Origin: Diatrype stigma
Taxonomy: Eukaryota; Ascomycota; Sordariomycetes; Xylariales; Diatrypaceae
Assembly (NCBI GenBank): GCA_022225965.2
Contig: JAKJXP020000071.1
Location: 1-64,000 of the forward strand
DNA length: 64,000 nucleotides
Direction of reading: 5' to 3'
The notes under the pieces are model-generated. The model made no database searches and was not told the DNA's origin. It was given only the letters and a program-made list of their open reading frames with translations. The position numbers and the translations under genes were made by a program. Below are positions 58,225-64,000 of the stretch, piece by piece (the stretch's first letter is position 1; each line of letters starts with the position of its first letter).

Positions 58225-60665
58225 ATGCCTCTGCAACCACTGAATACGAGCGTCGAGAGGGACAGGTCCCTCCTATCGCCAAACGCATACGACGAAGATG
58301 TCTCGTCTCTCCACAGCCGAAGCGAGCAGGATACCGATAGCGAAGATGATCAGCTGATAGCAAGGGCGCGCAACAGCGAGGAGCTGAGAGCTCGCGATCG
58401 GATGGTGCTGATGGAGGAAGAGGAGATGGATAAACTAGTCGTCAATTCAAGGGCCCAACAGGAGCGCCAGAGGAGGAGGAGCAGCAATCGTAGTGCGACC
58501 AACTTGGCCTTGCCGAACCCTATAGAGATGCTCAGGGGTTACCGACGAGGTCGGTCGACTAGCCCGATAGGCGAGAACAGCAGCGCGATCGATGACCCAT
58601 ACTCTTACGACGAGAAGCGACGGAACCGACGGGCGAGGCGTCGGAGTAAACGCGACCGTCTGCTCAAGGAAGCCGAGAACGGCGAGGACGGCGCGCTCAT
58701 GTACGAGATGGAGGGTGGTGGCATGAAAGATGGAAGCTCTACCGGCGAGAGCAGCGATAGGGACGATAGCGGCGAACTCGACCGACGACGCTTGCTGGAG
58801 ATTTCAGAAGCAAAGACCGAGAAGAAAAGGAGGTGGAAGAAATGGCTTCTCGTACACAGCATCATCGCCGTGGGCTTTGCTTTCTTGGTCCTGCTCGCCT
58901 GGAAACTATCTGTTAACAGGAAGAGCGCAACGATGGCCTACACACCACCCGCGTTAGTCAGTAACGGCACGGCACTCTTTGCGCCGACGACTCTCATCAT
59001 CAGCCTTGATGGGTTCCGCGCCGACTTCCTACAGAGAGGTCTAACGCCGAGGCTGAACGCTTTCGCCAGAGAAGGCGTCTCCCCCTTATACATGTTACCG
59101 TCATTTCCATCGGTGACATTTCCTGTAGGCGCCCCCCTGCCCCTTTCCGCATGTTATTATGCCTAACCCTTGATGTAGAATCACTATACGCTTGCTACTG
59201 GCCTATACCCAGAAAGTCACGGGATAGTCGGTAATACCTTCTGGGACCCATCCGAACAGGCCGAATTTTACTACACAGATCCAGACAGAAGTATGAACCC
59301 CAAATGGTGGGCTGGAGAGCCGTTCTGGGTCACGGCAGAGCAGCAAGGTCTTCGGACCGCCATTCACATGTGGCCCGGTAGTGAGGCCCACATTGGGGGA
59401 GTCGAACCTAGCTTCCTGGACGATTTCAAATCTAAAGAAAAGCTGCCCAAGAAGACAGCGAGAATTCTTGAGCTTCTCGATATGCCTGGGCTGGAGGATC
59501 CAAACGCAGCCATTGAGGACATGAGGCCCCAAATCATTGCTGCCTATGTCCCCAACGTAGACGGCGATGGACATAAGTACGGGCCCAACAGCACCGAGAT
59601 TCGAAAAACCATAAGCCAGGTGGATACCATGCTAGATGATATCTTCAAGGGGCTTGAGGAGAGAAACCTGACTGATATCGTCAATGTCATCATCGTTTCA
59701 GACCATGGCATGGCTACTACAGATGTTGACAGGATGATCCAAATCGATGATCTGATTGATTTGGATAAAGTTGAGCATATCGACGGCTGGCCTTTAAGCG
59801 GCATCCGGCCCAAGAACCCAGAAGACTTACAGGTGCTGTATGAGCAAGCTCTCGAGAAGAGCAAGTCGAATCCAAACTTCGAAGTCTACCTCAAAGATAA
59901 GGACATGCCTGAGCGCTACCACTTCGCGAACAACGATCGCATTGCGCCTCTTTGGATTGTGCCGAAGACGGGCTGGGCGATTGTCAAGAAGGAAGAGTTC
60001 AACATCCAAGAAGCTAAGGCTGAGAACAAGGTGTATCATCCACGAGGACTCCACGGGTACGATCATGAGCATCCCCTCATGAGGGCTATCTTTATTGCCC
60101 GCGGTCCAGCTTTCCCACACGAACCACACAGCAAGATCGAAGTCTTCCGTAAGTTCTAACTATGATCCCTTGTAACCTTCTACGCAAATTGACTTGACTC
60201 ATGCTAACAACAAATGAAGAGAACATCGAGGTCTATAACATCCTTTGCGACTCCGTCGGCATGCAGCCTGTACCCAACAACGGGACCCTCAGGCTGCCGC
60301 TCAGCCCAGTGGGTCTCCACGACTCGCAATCCACCTTCGAAGAGCTGCCCGATCCAGAAGAGGAGGTGCAGAGCGGTGATGACGACCAGCTGGCCACGGG
60401 CATGATGTCCATACTCCCAGTAGACGCGCTTTCTACTGCGACGAGTGAGGAGGACCTCGCGACCGGTCTGATGTCTATCTTGCCCGTCGAGACAAGCCCT
60501 ATCGAGGTAAATCCGGCCCCGGCGGATGACACCGAGGATCATGATGAGGAAGACGACGACGACAAGAAGGACGGAAGGCCATGGTGGGAGAATGCCTGGA
60601 CCTGGGTTTCTGACAAGGTCGACAAGCTCGTAGGGGCAGTAACGGGCTCAAAAGACAGCTCGTAA
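58225..60665 (+). CDS. Nucleotide pyrophosphatase/phosphodiesterase (ENPP/Npp1 type), type II membrane protein
   Basis: Hydrolyses nucleotide pyrophosphates and phosphodiesters with two Zn ions; yeast Npp1/Npp2 act in phosphate scavenging. Exons 58225-59124, 59179-60148, 60220-60665 give 771 aa. Residues ~1-215 are cytosolic, charged and Ser-rich; one membrane helix follows (WLLVHSIIAVGFAFLVLLAW). The catalytic domain starts LIISLDGFRADFL (metal Asp). The nucleophile Thr lies in VTFP/NHYTLATGLYPESHG, right at the first splice site. Other metal residues: VNVDGDGHKYGP-type Asp/His, SDHGM and HGYDHEH. C-terminal region after the last intron has a duplicated motif (LATGMMSILPV and LATGLMSILPV), an acidic run and WWENAWTWVSDKVDKLV. 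An in-frame ATG 18 codons upstream is possible. All catalytic residues look intact. Confidence 0.92.
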
Positions 60666-61186
60666 AGCACCGCTTTTCTTCGAAAAACATGCTGCCTAAG
60701 GTAGAGTCGTTTTGTCAGCGTTTTTTTCATATGTATTTGTATTGTACGAGTACTCTCTTTGTGGTCCAGACTTGATTACTATCTAGCATTCGGCATGTTA
60801 GGGCGTTGGCGGTGTACTCCTTGTTAGGTAGGTAGAGCGGTACAAGTGTTTGAGATATCCAATAGCGAGAAGAAGAGGGGATAAGGTGGTGAGGTATCAG
60901 TCAATTAATCAGTCAGTAGCGATGGAGTTACGAGATGTGCTCATAAGGGGCAGGCAAGACAGAGGGTGTGTCTGAAGTTCTTGTCAGATTTGACTAGACT
61001 GTATACCTAGTTTCTCATATACGTATTGATCGATTCCGGTTTCTTATTTATTACTGCTTCATTCTTGTGGACTGCAAGAAGCCTCCACGGCCTCACCATT
61101 CCAGACGGATAGATCGTGTGCATCTATGTATAAATAAATACGGTAGAGTAACTACTCGCTAGGTAGGTGAGAATGCCCCCTTCGAG
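60666..61186. other. Intergenic region between the phosphodiesterase and RNA cyclase genes
   Basis: Holds both convergent 3' UTRs. No exon or RNA gene was recognised. Confidence 0.4.

Positions 61187-61222
<36 letters not shown>
61187..61222. repeat. (CAGC)9 microsatellite at the end of the RNA cyclase gene
   Basis: Nine tetramer copies ending exactly next to the minus-strand stop codon (TGA, 61223-61225). Length variation here would affect only the 3' UTR, unless the last exon is extended by splicing. Confidence 0.9.
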
Positions 61223-62892
61223 TCACCTGTCGAACCTCAAGCCAGCCCCCTCACAGACGCTCCCGTCGTTGAACCACCGCACGGCAGGCAGGAGCTCGCT
61301 CGCCACCCACCGCGCCGTCCGGGTATGCATGGAGCCCTCGCCGAACGGCTCGTCCGTCTTCCTATCCCTCCGCATCCGCACTTCCCGCTGTCCTTCTTCT
61401 TCTTCTTCCTCCTCCTCTTCTTCTCCCCCCCGTCCTCCTCCCACCACCCCCAGCCTCTCCATCGCCGGTTCCAGTAGATCGGCCGCAGACGAGCTCTGCG
61501 GTCGCGGAAAGCTGGTCCGGTCCTCAGCAAGCGCCTGGAACACCACCAGCTGGTCCTGGAGGTGCTCGTCGACGACGCTACCGCGGTAGATCTCCGCCGC
61601 CAGATCCGCGCACACCCGCCGCGCGATCTCGGCACCGAGCTGCTCTGGCGTCTTGCGCTTCGTGGTGCGGTCGTATAGCCACTGTTTGAAAGGTGAAAAT
61701 AAATAAGCAAAAGTCATAGCAGCATCCAAAGTCAGTTACCTAACCAGGCGGTCCTCAGGAAGGGAGACACGGGCAGATTTTGCTACCTAGGTATATAGGT
61801 AGATAGGTAATCAGGTAAGCACTTACATCGCATCCCCACCGCACCCCCTCCGTCTCCGAGTGCGCCACGACCAGCGCGTACAGCCGCGAGGCGTGCCCGC
61901 TGTCCTCGCCGACGACGACCCGGACCTCGGCGCCGGGGAATCGCGCCTCGAGGTCGCGGGCCACGGCGCTCTCGAGGGGCGCGCGCACCGCGGCCGGCGC
62001 GAGCACGCTGACGTCGATGCGTTGGATCTTCGCCTCTGCTTCTGTTACCAGGGGCAGGGGTGAAGAGCACAGCTTTAGGGTCTGGCCCGGCCGCAGCGGC
62101 CGGAACCGGAACCAGACGGCGCCCTTGGGCTGTGACGAGGAGCCCTGCGACCAGCGCCGGCGCTCCAGCCGGCGCTCGACGCAGACCCCGAAGTGCGCCT
62201 GCAGCGCGGGCAGCAGCACCTGGTCGAGGTACTCGTAGGACGGCGAGAAGGAGACGTTGGTGCCGCCGTGGATCTCCAGTTCGATCGGCTCTTCCTCCTG
62301 CCCCTCTTCTTTTTCTATTTCCTCGTCGTTACCACCCTCGCTCCCGCTCCCGGCGAACAAGAGGAACGGAAATACGGCCTGGAAGACGAGCAGCGCGCTC
62401 GCGGCGCCGCTGTCCGCCGCGATCCTGATGCGACGGGGTTGCCCTTCCTGCTGTTGCTGCTTCCACAGCGCGGTGGGCGGCGTCGAGGGCCAGAACTCCA
62501 GCGTCTGGCTACCGACCTCGAGGCCGTCCACCTGGGCGCCGCTCGCGTCTGCCAGCCATTGGATGGATGTTACGTGCTGCGACTTGAGACCTGGGAGGCA
62601 TGTCAGCTTTTCATCTAGACCGCCCCCCTCCCCCCCCCCTCAAATCATCTTCCCAGAAACCCGTGGAAAGACATACGAAAACAGAGAAAGAGAAGAAAAA
62701 AAGCCTCCAGTATTCACTACTTAGCTAATGCTCACCTCCGCCCCGCGACCCTGGCCGGTTCCCCCGCACGTGGTGGATGCGGACGGGTTGCGACGTGACG
62801 GCCGCCAGCGCGCAGGCGATCCGGACGAGCTGGCCGCCTCCCTCGCCGGTCCGCCCGTCGAGCTCTAGTAGCTTCTGCTTCTTGGGCGGCAT
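61223..62892 (-). CDS. RNA 3'-terminal phosphate cyclase (RtcA type)
   Basis: ATP-dependent enzyme that converts RNA 3'-phosphates to 2',3'-cyclic phosphates. Minus-strand exons 62892-62736, 62590-61827, 61681-61223 give 459 aa. The N-terminal motif LDGRTGEGGGQLVRIA matches the RTC signature, then RGNRPGSRGGG/LKSQHVTS across the first intron. ADSGAASALLVFQAVFPFLLFAG and IHGGTNVSFSPSYEYL are the next conserved blocks; the latter is the family's HGGTN motif. The third exon has EHLQDQLVVFQALA and the probable catalytic His in MHTRTARWVASELLP. Two insertions are low-complexity Glu runs (residues ~140-160 and ~400). The stop codon overlaps an AG/GTGAGC donor, so a short extra 3' exon is possible. 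The ATG at MPPKKQK is preferred over one 61 codons upstream. Confidence 0.9.
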
Positions 62893-63605
62893 GAGATGGG
62901 TATCTAAATGTGCGTCCGGCTCTTTGTTATGCGTGAAAAAGCGATGGTGGGTTGGTGGTGTACAATGTAGGCACTCTTTAGGCGTAATCACAGTCAGTAT
63001 CCAGGTGCTTGATATTTGCTTAGGTAGTAGACATGTAGGCATGTAGGTACGAGGTAGTAGTTGTGTGCAAGACAACTCTTATAAAGACATTTCGTATATA
63101 ATACTTAAAGTAGCACCATCCGCGCCTCCAAGTTGGTGAGTCATACCGCGCATAGGGCAGCAGCGCAATGGAGCCTCCTAGCTTCTCTGTATCATCCGCC
63201 TCGATCCTTGGGAACGACTGTTGTGATAACATCGACGAGAGCTTTTCAGGACAATCGCCTCCTCAGGCTATTGCAATGCAAACAGCGATAATATATCGAG
63301 GTTGGAGGCAATATTTCGTGGAGACCCGCATAAATGAGATCACAAGTAGGTATATTTCGTAACTACAGGTCAACCCCTGAACTCCTATACGGCTTATGCG
63401 TAGCCTGTACTTCTAGTCTAGACTATGCTACGGACAGGCTCCGAAACTGTAGCTTTACATACCTAGCCGTTACATTAAAACGCCATGCTCGGTTTCAGGG
63501 CCTAGTACTCTACCTTGGGCAAATGCAAGGGGCGAAGGAGATTTCTGTTATAACAGATAGGTATCGAGATTATTATTCCCCCCCACGTGATCGGAACTTG
63601 CCTCA
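62893..63605. other. Intergenic region at right end
   Basis: Promoter and 5' leader of the RNA cyclase gene, then non-coding DNA to the stop of the last gene. No exon or RNA gene was recognised. Confidence 0.4.
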
Positions 63606-64000
63606 TCAATCTTCGCTCAATCTCGAGAACGGGTTCCGGAACTCGAGCAGGTCTCTCTGCCCGTAGAACTCACCAGCGACGGTCAGGATCATGTTCAGGG
63701 TGGCTCGCAGGTTGATCTGGGCCCTCGCCGTCTCTTCCTGCTCTCGAGTCAGAGCAGGCTCTGGGGACGACTCCTCCGCGCCCTGCAGCTGGGCAAGGAG
63801 ACGGGCCTTGGCGCTCTCGATGTCAGCCTCAAGTTCTTCTCTGGGATCTTCTTCAGATACTTCCCCGTCTTCCATGTCTGTGTCCAGTTGCATTTCCACG
63901 TCGGATACTTCTGCTGTTCCCTGTTCCAGTTCCTCTTCAGCGCGGGGCGGGGGTGAGGGAGGGCGCACGGAGCTTTGTTCCACATCTGCGTTGGTATCAG
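63606..64000 (-). CDS. C-terminal part of an unidentified protein, cut by the window edge
   Basis: The minus-strand frame is open from the right edge to TGA at 63606-63608. The visible ~130 residues start with an acidic, Pro/Glu-rich disordered stretch (PPSPPPRAEEELEQG; MQLDTDMEDGEVSEEDP), then an amphipathic helical part (EADIESAKARLLAQL; TAREQ-like; INLRATLNMILTVAGEF) and end YGQRDLLEFRNPFSRLSED. Such compositional structure is common in nuclear proteins. I do not recognise the family. The 5' part is outside the window, and whether an intron begins before the edge is unknown. Confidence 0.6.
   Translation of the reverse strand, partial: DTNADVEQSSVRPPSPPPRAEEELEQGTAEVSDVEMQLDTDMEDGEVSEEDPREELEADIESAKARLLAQLQGAEESSPEPALTREQEETARAQINLRATLNMILTVAGEFYGQRDLLEFRNPFSRLSED

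Overview
The window is nuclear DNA from a filamentous ascomycete (Pezizomycotina, most likely a Sordariomycete). The evidence is small genes with 50-110 bp GT-AG introns, fungal housekeeping genes, a CYP52-type and a pisatin-demethylase-type P450, a CE16 esterase, a fungal GMC oxidase, a berberine-bridge oxidase, a small cysteine-rich secreted protein, and AT-rich repeats decayed in the style of repeat-induced point mutation (RIP). Most genes below were rebuilt by joining exons by eye at consensus splice sites. Coordinates are the outer CDS limits and the exons are listed in the evidence. Exact exon edges are inferences.

Layout. 0.5-6.4 kb: an Mpv17/PMP22-like membrane protein, the ER-Golgi factor Yif1, and divergently the SRP receptor alpha subunit. 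About 7.2 kb: a tRNA-like gene with A box, B box and T-run. 7.5-26.2 kb: an accessory block with a secreted CE16-type esterase, a P450, a hAT-like MITE with an 8-bp target duplication, a frameshifted fungal multipass membrane protein, a secreted GH17-like protein, a GMC oxidoreductase, an SDR and a Gfo/Idh/MocA dehydrogenase. 26.2-32.7 kb: about 6.5 kb without a recognisable gene, containing an assembly gap and a 14-bp tandem repeat. 32.7-34.2 kb: casein kinase I (delta/Hrr25 type). 36.4-38.5 kb: a CYP52-like P450 with an apparent one-base frameshift in a C7 run. 40-42 kb: an LRR protein. 43.4-43.9 kb: a six-cysteine small secreted protein with a GC-AG intron. 45.8-48.2 kb: a phosducin-like protein and ribosomal protein eS27. 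50.1-51.2 kb: a Spd1/Dif1-like ribonucleotide reductase inhibitor with a PIP-box-like motif. 52.7-55.1 kb: a secreted FAD oxidase. 56.15-57.75 kb: a RIP-decayed repeat made of two interleaved inverted-repeat pairs. 58.2-60.7 kb: a membrane nucleotide pyrophosphatase/phosphodiesterase. 61.2-62.9 kb: an RNA 3'-phosphate cyclase. The right edge cuts a gene of unknown function.

How the genes relate. The housekeeping genes (SRP receptor, Yif1, CK1, Plp2, eS27, RNR inhibitor, RNA cyclase) share no pathway. The 7.5-26 kb block is enriched in redox and secreted enzymes and could be a small catabolic or secondary-metabolism neighbourhood, but it has no PKS, NRPS or terpene synthase in view and no pathway-specific regulator was seen. 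The two most unusual signals are the A-B-A'-B' interleaved inverted repeat at 56.2-57.7 kb and five perfect copies of the palindrome TACCTAGGTA, all in non-coding DNA. Long poly-C runs and two N gaps show that homopolymers are unreliable in this assembly, which matters for both frameshift calls.
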